Source: Oscillospiraceae bacterium
GTDB lineage: Bacteria > Bacillota > Clostridia > Oscillospirales > Oscillospiraceae
Assembly (NCBI GenBank): GCA_017456645.1
Contig: JAFTIZ010000017.1
Span: 1 to 54,840, forward strand
Direction: 5' to 3'
DNA: 54,840 bases
The notes below the pieces were generated by a model. That model did not search any database and was not told the origin of the DNA. It saw nothing but the letters and a program-made list of their open reading frames with translations. Below, piece by piece: positions 1 through 6,820 of the stretch. Position 1 is the stretch's first letter; each line of letters starts with the position of its first letter. A program made the position numbers and the translations under genes.

Positions 1-188
1 AGCGGGCATGGCCCGCGGCAAATGCGTTACGAACAACGGAGCAATTCTGAACACCGCTGGGGGTCACTCGGTAACCAAAAGCTCGGTTTTCGGAAATAGA
101 AAGATACCGAGCGGTACCCAATGGCGTAACGAATATTGACCAGCCGAACACGAATTGTCAGCCGGCACTGCCGGCAAACATTCATTTA
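1..188 (-). repeat. Family A MITE-like repeat, copy 1 (cut by window edge)
   Basis: The reverse complement matches the copies at 28699-28899 and 54653-54840 with only a few differences along the visible part. The inner end is the terminal inverted repeat, here with one change (TAAATGAATG instead of TAAATGATTG). The other terminus is missing because the window starts inside the element. The interior has short inverted repeats (the GGTACCGCTCGGTATC region and the GCGGGCATGGCCCGC region) and no convincing coding frame. It ends about 43 bases before the -35 box of the first gene. Confidence 0.85.
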
Positions 189-230
189 TCTTCCTAAATC
201 AAAAATCCCCATGCTTTTCAGGCTTTCCCA

Positions 231-259
231 TTGCGCAAACCGAAAATCCATGCTATAAT
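231..259 (+). promoter_or_regulatory. Sigma-A-type promoter for the exporter gene
   Basis: TTGCGC at 231-236 and TATAAT at 254-259 are separated by 17 bases. The start codon of the first gene lies 29 bases downstream of the -10 box. Confidence 0.7.
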
Positions 260-288
260 GGTCAAAACTTTGCCCAAAGGTGACTTAT

Positions 289-759
289 ATGCTCAATTAT
301 CTAATCGTATTTCTCGTTTCCATGGTGCCGCTCATCGAGCTGCGTGGAGCCATCCCCATTGCCCTCGGCATGGGGCTGCCTGCCGTCCCAGCCTATATCC
401 TCTGCGTTCTGGGTAACCTGTTGCCTGTGCCCTTCATTTATTTCTTCGCCCGTAAGGTTCTGGTCTGGGGCGCGGACAAGCGGTTCATCGGTAAATTCTT
501 TACCTTCTGTCTGGAAAAAGGCGAACGTGCCGGCCAGAAGCTCACGCAAACCGCTGGTCGCGGTGGCCTGTTCGTGGCGTTGATGATCTTCGTCGGCATT
601 CCCCTGCCCGGTACCGGCGCATGGACCGGCGTCCTCGGTGCCAGTTTTCTGAACATGGGCTTCAAGTCCACCGTAGCTTCCGTCTCCCTGGGCGTGATCA
701 TCGCTGGTATCATCATGGGCGTAGTCAGCGCCCTCGGCCTGCACATTTTCGGTTTATAA
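289..759 (+). CDS. Small multidrug-export family membrane protein (COG2426 type)
   Basis: This is a 156-residue, highly hydrophobic protein with about four to five membrane segments. The early segment carries PLIELRGAIPIALGMGLP and the middle one GIPLPGTGAWTG, both characteristic of the small multi-drug export family (Pfam Sm_multidrug_ex). Family members are named as putative small exporters, but the substrate is generally unproven, so transport is inferred. I chose the ATG at 289 because an AAAGGTG ribosome-binding site sits 6 bases upstream; a GTG at 280 lies inside that site. The gene follows its own promoter and precedes the HIT gene by 16 bases, so the two are probably co-transcribed. 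Confidence 0.8.
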   Translation: MLNYLIVFLVSMVPLIELRGAIPIALGMGLPAVPAYILCVLGNLLPVPFIYFFARKVLVWGADKRFIGKFFTFCLEKGERAGQKLTQTAGRGGLFVALMIFVGIPLPGTGAWTGVLGASFLNMGFKSTVASVSLGVIIAGIIMGVVSALGLHIFGL

Positions 760-775
760 TTCAGGAGGTAACAGT

Positions 776-1117
776 ATGTCCAACTGCTTGTTCTGCAAAA
801 TCATCGCCGGCGAAATTCCCTCCACCAAGGTCTACGAGGATGACACCGTTCTGGCCTTCCGGGATATTGCCCCTCAGGCTCCCACCCACATTCTGGTGAT
901 TCCCAAAACCCACATCGGTTCCGTAGCCGAGATCACCGCCGAGAACAGCGCCGTGGTGGCCCATATTTTCGAGGTCATCGCTGCCATCGCCAAGGCCGAA
1001 GGCCTGAAAAACGGCTACCGCGTGGTTTCCAACTGCGGCGATGATGCCGGTCAGACCGTCCATCACCTGCACTACCACATCCTCGGCGGCAAAAAGCTGG
1101 CCGTGGAAATGGCTTGA
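776..1117 (+). CDS. HIT family nucleotide-binding hydrolase (HinT-like)
   Basis: A 113-residue protein with the full histidine-triad fold. The N-terminus has CLFCKIIAGEIPS, the usual HinT zinc/lead-in motif, and the C-terminal active site is HHLHYHIL, giving the HxHxHxx triad near residues 96-102. HinT proteins hydrolyse purine nucleoside phosphoramidates and related AMP conjugates in the cytosol. Length and motif order match the family exactly. A CAGGAGG site precedes the ATG. It is probably the second gene of the upstream two-gene unit. Its stop codon (1115-1117) overlaps the -35 box of the TPP-riboswitch promoter, so termination and the next initiation are tightly packed. Confidence 0.93.
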   Translation: MSNCLFCKIIAGEIPSTKVYEDDTVLAFRDIAPQAPTHILVIPKTHIGSVAEITAENSAVVAHIFEVIAAIAKAEGLKNGYRVVSNCGDDAGQTVHHLHYHILGGKKLAVEMA

Positions 1118-1141
1118 CAATCCGCCAATTTTCGCTATAAT
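1114..1141 (+). promoter_or_regulatory. Promoter of the TPP-riboswitch transcript
   Basis: TTGACA at 1114-1119, overlapping the hinT stop codon, and TATAAT at 1136-1141 with a 16-base spacer. The riboswitch aptamer starts about 25 bases further on. Confidence 0.75.
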
Positions 1142-1164
1142 ACCCATAGATCGCAAAACAAATC

Positions 1165-1260
1165 AATCTTCGGGGTGCCGCGCGCTGCGGCTGAGATTGG
1201 GCAAGACCGTGCCCTGACCCGTGAACCTGATACGGCTAGTACCGTCGGAGGGAAAGATGC
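1165..1260 (+). promoter_or_regulatory. TPP riboswitch (THI box)
   Basis: The conserved blocks appear in order: CGGGGTGCC, GCGGCTGAGA, CCGTGAACCTGATACGGCTA, then TACCGTCGGAGGGAAAGA. This is the thiamine-pyrophosphate aptamer. It precedes a strong terminator at 1280 and then thiT, so the expected mechanism is premature termination when TPP is plentiful. The whole intergenic stretch from hinT to thiT (1118-1520) consists of promoter, aptamer, terminator, a second short hairpin (GCCGCA/TGCGGC at 1372-1387 followed by TTTT) and the ribosome-binding site. Confidence 0.96.
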
Positions 1261-1279
1261 ACATATGGGATACCTCTAT

Positions 1280-1327
1280 GTATCGCATTGCACCTGGACG
1301 GGTTTGCAATGCGATACTTTATTTTTT
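1280..1327 (+). terminator. Riboswitch-controlled intrinsic terminator
   Basis: A 13-base-pair stem (GTATCGCATTGCA with TGCAATGCGATAC) is followed by a T-rich run ending TTTTTT. It lies 20 bases after the TPP aptamer and about 190 bases before thiT. Confidence 0.9.
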
Positions 1328-1520
1328 GACCCGGATCGAATAATTCTTTTCCCCGGAGCAGCCGCTCTTTTGCCGCAACTCTGCGGCTTTTCCCCTTGAA
1401 ATACACAAAGTATTCCTGCAGGAAAAAGCCTTGATTTGCAACAAAATTTCAAGCTGTCCGTGCAAAAACAATTATCCGAACCGAGTCAGAGGGGCTTTCA
1501 CCCCGAGGAGGTTATATTTT

Positions 1521-2114
1521 ATGTCAACCAATCAAAGCAATGTCAACAAATCCCACCTGCGCATCCGCGCTCTGTGCGAGGGTGCCATCCTGCTGGCCCT
1601 GTCCATCGTACTGAACTACCTGTCCAAGGTCATCTTCGCCAACATGCCCAACGGCGGCTCTGTCAGCCTCGCCATGTTCCCAATTTTGTTCTACGCCCAC
1701 CGTTGGGGACTTGGGCAGGGACTTCTGATAGGCTTCGCCTATGGTCTGCTGGATATGCTGCTGGACGGCGGCTACGCCTGGGGCTGGCAGTCCATCCTGC
1801 TGGACTATCTGGCAGCTTACACGGCTCTGGGTCTGGGTGGCGTATTCAAGAGCAAGGCTTGGGGCATTTTCCCCGGCATTGCTTGCGGCTGTCTGGGTCG
1901 CTTCCTCGTCCACTACATCAGCGGCGTTACCATCTACAAGATTCTTGTGCCCACGGAGGTGGAGGGCTTCGGCGTATTCGCCAACCCCCACGTCTATTCT
2001 CTGGTCTACAACGCCGCCTACATGGTTCCCAATATGCTCATCGCCATAGCCATCGCCGGCGTACTCTTCGTACCCATGAAAAAGTACTTCGCTGGCAACG
2101 ACATCCGTAATTGA
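1521..2114 (+). CDS. thiT: ECF transporter thiamine-binding S component ThiT
   Basis: A 197-residue, six-segment membrane protein of the energy-coupling-factor S-component class. Its sequence fits ThiT: an early LCEGAILLALSIVLNYL helix, a mid-protein GLGQGLLIGFAYGLLDML segment, then DYLAAYTALGL and a Gly-rich segment before HYISGV. ThiT binds thiamine outside and docks on the shared EcfA/A'/T module, which is not in this window. The upstream TPP riboswitch independently supports thiamine as substrate. The start at 1521 has a GAGGAGG site 10 bases upstream; an earlier in-frame start would lack one. A convergent terminator separates it from glucokinase. Confidence 0.93.
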   Translation: MSTNQSNVNKSHLRIRALCEGAILLALSIVLNYLSKVIFANMPNGGSVSLAMFPILFYAHRWGLGQGLLIGFAYGLLDMLLDGGYAWGWQSILLDYLAAYTALGLGGVFKSKAWGIFPGIACGCLGRFLVHYISGVTIYKILVPTEVEGFGVFANPHVYSLVYNAAYMVPNMLIAIAIAGVLFVPMKKYFAGNDIRN

Positions 2115-2128
2115 CTGCGCAAATAACC

Positions 2129-2160
2129 ACCGGGCAGGAGCATTGGCTCCTGCCCGGTTT
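2129..2160. terminator. Convergent terminator between thiT and glcK
   Basis: A perfect 13-base-pair stem (ACCGGGCAGGAGC with GCTCCTGCCCGGT, loop ATTG) is followed by TTT on the plus strand. It lies between two genes that end facing each other. Confidence 0.8.
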
Positions 2161-2173
2161 CTATTCGCTATTC

Positions 2174-3118
2174 TCAGATAAAGGCATCCAGCGCCAGCTT
2201 GAACGCGCCGTAAGCGCCGGCGTCGTTACCCAGAGAAGCCAGCTCGAAGCGGACATTGGAAGCCGCGTGGAAGACATTCTTCAGGAAGTAGGGCTTGGTG
2301 CCTTCAATCAGCACCTTGCCGGCCTTGCTGACGCCGCCGCCCAGAACCACAGCCTCGGGGTTGACCACGCAGCACAGGTTAGCCAGGAACTCGCCCAGCA
2401 GGGAGTAATACTTGTCGAGGATCTGCAGCGCCACCTCGTCACCGGCCTTGCCGGCATCGAAGATATCCTTGCAGCTGATGGACTCCAAAATCCGCAGGCT
2501 GGAGAAGGCATCGGTGGCTGCCAGATGCTTGTAGGCCATGCGGACGATGCCGGTGGCAGAGCAATACTGCTCCACACAGCCCCGCTTGCCGCAGCCGCAC
2601 TGCTCGGTCTCCTCGCGGTTCAGCACCAGATGGCCGATCTCACCGCCGGAGCCGTGAGCGCCGTGGAGCAGCTGGCCGTCGATGACGATGCCGCCGCCGA
2701 CGCCGGTACCCAGCGTGGCAAAGACCATGTTGTTGCAGCCCTGACCGCCGCCCTTCCAGTATTCGCCCAGAGCGGCCACATTGGCATCGTTGCCGGCCTT
2801 TACGGGGAAGCCGGTCAGCTCAGACAGAGCCTCGGAGATATTGAACACGCCCCAGCCCAGATTGATGCACTTATTCACAACGCCCTTACCGTCCACGGGG
2901 CCGGGAACGCCAATGCCGATGCCCACGATGGAAGCAGGGTTCACATCATGCTCGTCCATGTAGCCCTTGATGGAGGCAGCGATATCCGGCAGAATCTGCG
3001 CGCCGCCGCCGGCGGTGACAGTGGGGATCTCCCACTTGTTCAGCATAGTGCCGTTTTCGTCGAAGTAAGCGATCTTGACGGTGGTGCCGCCCAGATCAAC
3101 GCCAAAGCCGTATTTCAT
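2174..3118 (-). CDS. glcK: ROK-family glucokinase
   Basis: A 314-residue cytosolic sugar kinase. The N-terminal phosphate-binding DLGGTTVK is at 8-15, GND at 109-111 supplies the catalytic Asp, GEIGH is at 159-163, and the zinc-binding cluster CGCGKRGC is at 174-181. All are hallmarks of ROK glucokinases that phosphorylate glucose with ATP. The gene is divergent from glucose-6-phosphate isomerase, so the pair covers the first two steps of glycolysis from a shared intergenic region. An AGGAGG site precedes the ATG, and a TATAAT-like -10 box is visible on the minus strand at 3157-3162. A few ROK proteins act on other hexoses or as repressors, but there is no N-terminal DNA-binding domain here. 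Confidence 0.92.
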   Translation of the reverse strand: MKYGFGVDLGGTTVKIAYFDENGTMLNKWEIPTVTAGGGAQILPDIAASIKGYMDEHDVNPASIVGIGIGVPGPVDGKGVVNKCINLGWGVFNISEALSELTGFPVKAGNDANVAALGEYWKGGGQGCNNMVFATLGTGVGGGIVIDGQLLHGAHGSGGEIGHLVLNREETEQCGCGKRGCVEQYCSATGIVRMAYKHLAATDAFSSLRILESISCKDIFDAGKAGDEVALQILDKYYSLLGEFLANLCCVVNPEAVVLGGGVSKAGKVLIEGTKPYFLKNVFHAASNVRFELASLGNDAGAYGAFKLALDAFI

Positions 3119-3251
3119 ATGTATATCCTCCTGTAATTTGGGTTTATATCCCGTTTATTATACATACTCTGAACAAAAAAAGCCATAGGTTATGCTCACT
3201 TTTTTCAAAAGTTTTTAAACTTTTCTTTGGGGGCTTGCGTTTGACGGCATT

Positions 3252-3280
3252 TTGCGGTAACATATGACAAGACATATAAT
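3252..3280 (+). promoter_or_regulatory. Promoter of pgi
   Basis: TTGCGG at 3252-3257 and TATAAT at 3275-3280 with a 17-base spacer. The pgi start codon is 21 bases downstream, behind GAAAGGATG. Confidence 0.7.
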
Positions 3281-3301
3281 AAGAAAGGATGTCCCACTCT
3301 T

Positions 3302-4609
3302 ATGATTAAAGTTGATATTTCCAATGTTTGGGGTCAGGTATCCCTGCCCGATCTGCTGGCGCTGGAGAAGGAAGTCTTCGACGCCCACATGACGCTGTCC
3401 GAGCGCACCGGTGCCGGCAACGATTTCCTGGGCTGGCTGGATCTGCCCGTCCGCGAGCCCACCGAGGAGATCAAGCGCATCCAGGCTGCTGCCGAGAAGA
3501 TCCGTAACGACTCCGAGGTCTGCGTGGTCGTCGGTATCGGCGGCTCCTATCTGGGTCCCCGCGCCGCCATCGAGCTGCTGCAGGGTCCCAACCACAACAT
3601 CGGCAAGGGCAAGGGCAACCCCCAGATCTTCTTCGCCGGTAACGGCCTGAGCACCCGCCACTGGAATGAGCTGATGCGTCTGCTGGAGGGCAAGGACTTC
3701 TCCGTCATCGTCATCTCCAAGTCCGGCACCACCACCGAGCCCGCCATCGCGTTCCGCGGCTTGAAGTGGATGCTGGAGCGCAAGTACGGCACCGACGGTG
3801 CCAACAGCCGCATCTACGCCATCACCGACCCCGCCAAGGGCGCTCTGCGCCAGATGGCTGACGAGCAGGGCTGGGAGACCTTCGTCATCCCCCCCAGCGC
3901 CGGCGGCCGTTTCTCCGTGCTGACCCCCGTGGGTCTGCTGCCCATCGCCGTGGCCGGTATCGACATCATGGCCATGATGAACGGCGCTGCCGACGCCAAG
4001 GAAGCCTACGACATCCGTTCCTTCGAGAACCCCGTGTGGCTGTACGCCGCCTGCCGTAACCTGCTGTACCGCAACGGCAAGACAATCGAGCTGTTCGAGA
4101 GCTACGAGCCCGGCTTCAAGATGCTGGGCGGCTGGTGGCAGCAGCTGTTCGGCGAGTCCGAGGGCAAGGACGGCAAGGGCATCTTCCCCGCTACCGCCGA
4201 GTTCACCGCCGACCTGCACTCTCTGGGTCAGCTGATTCAGGAGGGCGAGCGCAATATGTTCGAGACCATGGTTCGCTTCGACGCTCCCGAGCAGAAGTAC
4301 GTCATCGGCTCCGACGTAAAGAATCTGGACGGTCTGAACTACCTGACCGGCAAGACTCTGGACTTTGTGGACGAGAAGGCATATCTGGGCACCATGGCCG
4401 CTCACGTGGACGGCGGCGTGCCTGTCATCACCATGGATGTGGGCGAGCTGACCGAGCGCAAGCTGGGCGAGCTGTTCTACTTCCTGGAGTTGAGCTGCGG
4501 CGTTTCCGCCTATATGCTGGGCGTCAACCCCTTCAATCAGCCCGGTGTTGAGATGTACAAGAAGAACATGTTCCAGCTGCTGGGCAAGCCCGGTTACGAG
4601 ACTAAGTAA
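3302..4609 (+). CDS. pgi: Glucose-6-phosphate isomerase
   Basis: A 435-residue protein matching the short bacterial form of phosphoglucose isomerase, which interconverts glucose 6-phosphate and fructose 6-phosphate. The first sugar-isomerase domain has GIGGSYLGPRAA near 79-89 and the phosphate-binding SKSGTTTEPA at 139-148. The second domain contains the GGRFSVLTPVGLLP signature, and the catalytic-site NPFNQPGVEMYKK lies near the C-terminus. Codon use is strongly biased to C/G endings, as expected for high expression. It is transcribed away from glcK. No classic GC-rich terminator follows, only the AT-rich inverted repeat at 4610-4647. Confidence 0.97.
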   Translation: MIKVDISNVWGQVSLPDLLALEKEVFDAHMTLSERTGAGNDFLGWLDLPVREPTEEIKRIQAAAEKIRNDSEVCVVVGIGGSYLGPRAAIELLQGPNHNIGKGKGNPQIFFAGNGLSTRHWNELMRLLEGKDFSVIVISKSGTTTEPAIAFRGLKWMLERKYGTDGANSRIYAITDPAKGALRQMADEQGWETFVIPPSAGGRFSVLTPVGLLPIAVAGIDIMAMMNGAADAKEAYDIRSFENPVWLYAACRNLLYRNGKTIELFESYEPGFKMLGGWWQQLFGESEGKDGKGIFPATAEFTADLHSLGQLIQEGERNMFETMVRFDAPEQKYVIGSDVKNLDGLNYLTGKTLDFVDEKAYLGTMAAHVDGGVPVITMDVGELTERKLGELFYFLELSCGVSAYMLGVNPFNQPGVEMYKKNMFQLLGKPGYETK

Positions 4610-4647
4610 AAAATTTGCAAAATTAACAAATAGGTGTTGCAAATTTT
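4610..4647. other. AT-rich inverted repeat overlapping a promoter
   Basis: AAAATTTGCAA at 4610-4620 and TTGCAAATTTT at 4637-4647 are perfect 11-base arms around a 16-base spacer. The right arm contains the -35 box of the next gene. It could be a weak terminator for pgi or an operator; the sequence alone does not decide. Confidence 0.5.
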
Positions 4648-4665
4648 GCGTTTAGCTGGTAGAAT
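4637..4665 (+). promoter_or_regulatory. Promoter of the small P-loop gene
   Basis: TTGCAA at 4637-4642 and TAGAAT at 4660-4665, 17 bases apart. The -35 box is part of the inverted repeat at 4610-4647. Confidence 0.65.
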
Positions 4666-4708
4666 TACCATAACGCCACTAACTGGCTAAGCAAAGGAGG
4701 ACTATCCT

Positions 4709-5116
4709 ATGATTCATGTTATTATGGGCCTGAAGGGCTCCGGCAAAACCAAGAAGCTGATCGACTCTATCCACGCTACTGTGGCCACCGCCAGCGGTGA
4801 TGTTGTCTGCATCGAGTACGGCAAGAAGCTGACCTATGATGTCAACTACCGCGTCCGTCTGGTGGACTCCGAGGAGTACGGCATCAACTCTCTGGATATG
4901 CTCAAGGGCTTCCTGAGCGGTCTGCACGCCGGCAACTTCGATATCACCCATGTGTACATCGATAACCTGTATAAGACCATCGGCAACGACCGTGCCGCCG
5001 GCGAGGCTTTCGTCGTTTGGTGCGCCGAGTTTGCCAAGATCAACAACATGGAGATCACCGTCACCATTTCCGATGATATTGCCGAGGCCTCCGAGGTCAT
5101 GAAGCAGTATCTGTAA
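4709..5116 (+). CDS. Small P-loop protein of unknown function
   Basis: A 135-residue soluble protein. It opens with a Walker A loop, GLKGSGKT at 7-14, and has a hydrophobic strand ending in Asp (ITHVYIDNL) that fits a Walker B position. The remainder looks like a minimal alpha/beta nucleotide-binding core of the kind sometimes auto-annotated as an ATPase or PilT-like protein in Clostridia. No substrate domain is visible. It has its own promoter, an AAAGGAGG site and its own terminator, so it is monocistronic. I can support nucleotide binding but not a pathway. Confidence 0.75.
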   Translation: MIHVIMGLKGSGKTKKLIDSIHATVATASGDVVCIEYGKKLTYDVNYRVRLVDSEEYGINSLDMLKGFLSGLHAGNFDITHVYIDNLYKTIGNDRAAGEAFVVWCAEFAKINNMEITVTISDDIAEASEVMKQYL

Positions 5117-5125
5117 CAAACCCTG

Positions 5126-5159
5126 CAAGGGCGTGCCATCCGGCGCGCCCTTGTTTTTT
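5126..5159 (+). terminator. Terminator of the P-loop gene
   Basis: CAAGGGCG pairs with CGCCCTTG around a GC-rich loop and is followed by TTTTTT. Confidence 0.85.
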
Positions 5160-5188
5160 CCGTTGATCCGATATTTTTCAGGAACCTA

Positions 5189-5217
5189 TTTACAATTCTC
5201 CCATTTTCGTGTATAAT
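5189..5217 (+). promoter_or_regulatory. Promoter of the THF-riboswitch transcript
   Basis: TTTACA at 5189-5194 and TATAAT at 5212-5217 with a 17-base spacer, directly before the aptamer. Confidence 0.8.
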
Positions 5218-5218
5218 A

Positions 5219-5324
5219 GGCGGCGAACAGAGTAGGAACCTCGCGTGAAGTGCTGTCAGAATGGGGAGTTGTGTGACAGACGAAGGGCCTTGCGTCCGCG
5301 ATGAGGTATCCGCACCCGCTGCGC
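5219..5324 (+). promoter_or_regulatory. Tetrahydrofolate (THF) riboswitch
   Basis: Conserved THF-I blocks are present in order: AGAGTAGG, CGCGTGAAGTG, GAATGGGGAGTTGT, GACGAAGGG, CCGCGATGAGGTATCCGCACCCGC in pieces, and a closing GC stem. The aptamer precedes a terminator at 5418 and an ECF S component, the standard context for folate transport control. The gene-free stretch 5117-5490 therefore holds a terminator, promoter, aptamer, second terminator and ribosome-binding site. Confidence 0.92.
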
Positions 5325-5417
5325 CATAATGGAGTTGCCTCCTTTATGTAGCAACGATACTCGGTCGGGCGAAGTCCGGGCTGTATTTTGCTGCCCTCCC
5401 ACTGTGTCTGTTTTGCT

Positions 5418-5449
5418 CCCCTTACGGCTTGGCCGCAAGGGGATTTTTT
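5418..5449 (+). terminator. Riboswitch-linked terminator before folT
   Basis: CCCCTT...AAGGGG with inner GGC/GCC pairing is followed by TTTTTT, about 95 bases after the THF aptamer and 41 bases before the start codon. Confidence 0.85.
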
Positions 5450-5490
5450 CAGGCCTTGGGCGTCGCTCACTACAAAAGGAGGCTATTTTT

Positions 5491-6567
5491 ATGTCCACAC
5501 GTATCAAATCCACCGCACTGTATCCCCACCCCTTCTCCAAGGCCTACTGGAAAGATGCCGCTGCCGAAGTAAAAAGCACCAAGACCCTGGTTATCGCCGC
5601 TCTGATGGTCGCCCTTCGGGTGGCTACCAAAGGTCTGGCGCTGCCTATCGCGCCCAATCTGGATCTTTTCAATCTGGCCAGTTTCATCAACGCCCTCAGC
5701 GCCATGATCATCGGCCCTGTGATGGCCATCCCCGCTGCCCTGCTGTCTGACTTTCTGGGCGTTCTGCTGTGGGACGGTCTGGGCACCTATTTCTTCCCCT
5801 ATGCCCTGCAGGAGATCGCCAGCTCTTTGATCTGGGCGCTGCTGCTGTACCGGGCCAAGGCCACACCCTGGCGCGTCATACTGGGTCGGTTCGCCATCTG
5901 CATTTTCGTCAATGTTCTGCTGGGCACCGGCATTAACATTTGGTGGCAGATGGTCTACTACGGCAACTCCACCGTAGCGCTGACCATCCCCCGGATCATC
6001 AAGAACACCTTCATGTTCCCCATTGAGTCCGTGGTCATGACCTTCTTCCTTGGTCTCATGATCCCCATCACCAATCGCATGGGTCTGACCTATACCGGCG
6101 CCAACGCCAAGGAAGCCCTGACCTTCGGCAAGAAGCAGATCATCCTGCTGGTGGTACTGTTCGTGCTGGGCATCGGCTGCGTCACCGGCTATCTGTTCTA
6201 CCACTACGATACCACCTCCCTCAGCGCCAGCTACACCACCGAAGAGCGCTACGAGTATAACTGCGACATGGACGCCATTGTCCACGAGCAGGCCGAGGAA
6301 TACGAGGGTCTGACCACTGTCACCACCATCGAAAGCGCCTACAAGAAGCTGGGCAAGGGCTACACCACCTATAACGTTGCCGTTTATACGGTGGACGAAA
6401 CGGCTCTGCCCGACTCCGATTACACGCTGGAGCAGCTTCGTGGCCTGTCCAAATCCAAGGCAGCAGCCGCGGCAAAGACCGGTGTCATGGAAAAGACCGC
6501 CACCGCTGTCATTGTGGTAGATGGCGACGGCAATGTTCTGGAATTTACCCTGAACCCCACAAAATAA
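5491..6567 (+). CDS. folT: ECF folate S component (FolT-like) with C-terminal extracytoplasmic domain
   Basis: A 358-residue protein. Residues about 25-215 form a six-segment ECF S component (TLVIAALMVALRVATKGLAL, PVMAIPAALLSDFLGVLLWDGLG, FPIESVVMTFFLGL). Folate specificity is inferred from the THF riboswitch. A seventh hydrophobic segment (QIILLVVLFVLGIGCVTGYL, near 216-235) then leads into about 120 hydrophilic residues with alternating strand-like patterns ending in VIVVDGDGNVLEFTL. Known FolT proteins are about half this length, so the extra helix and outer domain are unusual. The start at 5491 has an AAAGGAGG site. A GC-rich terminator follows. The EcfAAT module is not in the window. Confidence 0.85.
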   Translation: MSTRIKSTALYPHPFSKAYWKDAAAEVKSTKTLVIAALMVALRVATKGLALPIAPNLDLFNLASFINALSAMIIGPVMAIPAALLSDFLGVLLWDGLGTYFFPYALQEIASSLIWALLLYRAKATPWRVILGRFAICIFVNVLLGTGINIWWQMVYYGNSTVALTIPRIIKNTFMFPIESVVMTFFLGLMIPITNRMGLTYTGANAKEALTFGKKQIILLVVLFVLGIGCVTGYLFYHYDTTSLSASYTTEERYEYNCDMDAIVHEQAEEYEGLTTVTTIESAYKKLGKGYTTYNVAVYTVDETALPDSDYTLEQLRGLSKSKAAAAAKTGVMEKTATAVIVVDGDGNVLEFTLNPTK

Positions 6568-6576
6568 CAAATATTG

Positions 6577-6604
6577 ACCGGGCTGCCTGGGCAGCCCGGT
6601 CTTT
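6577..6604 (+). terminator. Terminator of folT
   Basis: ACCGGGCTGCC pairs with GGCAGCCCGGT around a 2-base loop, followed by CTTTGTGT. Confidence 0.75.
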
Positions 6605-6678
6605 GTGTAACGTGATCGCACCGACGGAATATTTCTTTCCTTTCCGCAAACCCTACTGTCAGAAAGGAAGGTGCGACC

Positions 6679-6774
6679 ATGAAACGTGACGAAAAGCAGC
6701 CCATTCCATGGGAAGCTAAAGACCCCAAGCCCCCCATCATCCACTCCGGTCATCTGGAAAATAAGAAGCAATGA
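6679..6774 (+). CDS. 31-residue small protein, unknown
   Basis: A short frame encoding a charged, proline-rich peptide that begins MKRDEKQPIPWEAKDPKPP and ends in NKKQ. A strong AGAAAGGAAGG site lies upstream of the ATG, and the stop is followed at once by a terminator. It sits between the folT terminator and the end of the convergent ABC gene. No signal peptide or membrane segment is seen. The ribosome-binding site and placement suggest real translation, but the length is near the limit of what sequence alone can support. Confidence 0.5.
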   Translation: MKRDEKQPIPWEAKDPKPPIIHSGHLENKKQ

Positions 6775-6780
6775 ACGAAC

Positions 6781-6812
6781 AAGCGGAGCTGCCCGTTGGC
6801 GGCTCCGCTTTT
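6781..6812. terminator. Convergent terminator of the small ORF and ABC gene
   Basis: AAGCGGAGC pairs with GCTCCGCTT; T-rich sequence follows on the plus strand. It lies 9 bases beyond the ABC gene stop. Confidence 0.7.
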
Positions 6813-6820
6813 GCGTTGCG

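Noticed and set aside
1372..1391. Short hairpin with TTTT before thiT as a second riboswitch terminator
   Set aside because: The stem has only six pairs; the main terminator at 1280 explains the regulation. It is mentioned only as a minor feature.
3215..4642. A 475-codon open frame opposite pgi
   Set aside because: Antisense shadow of a conserved isomerase; low-complexity composition.
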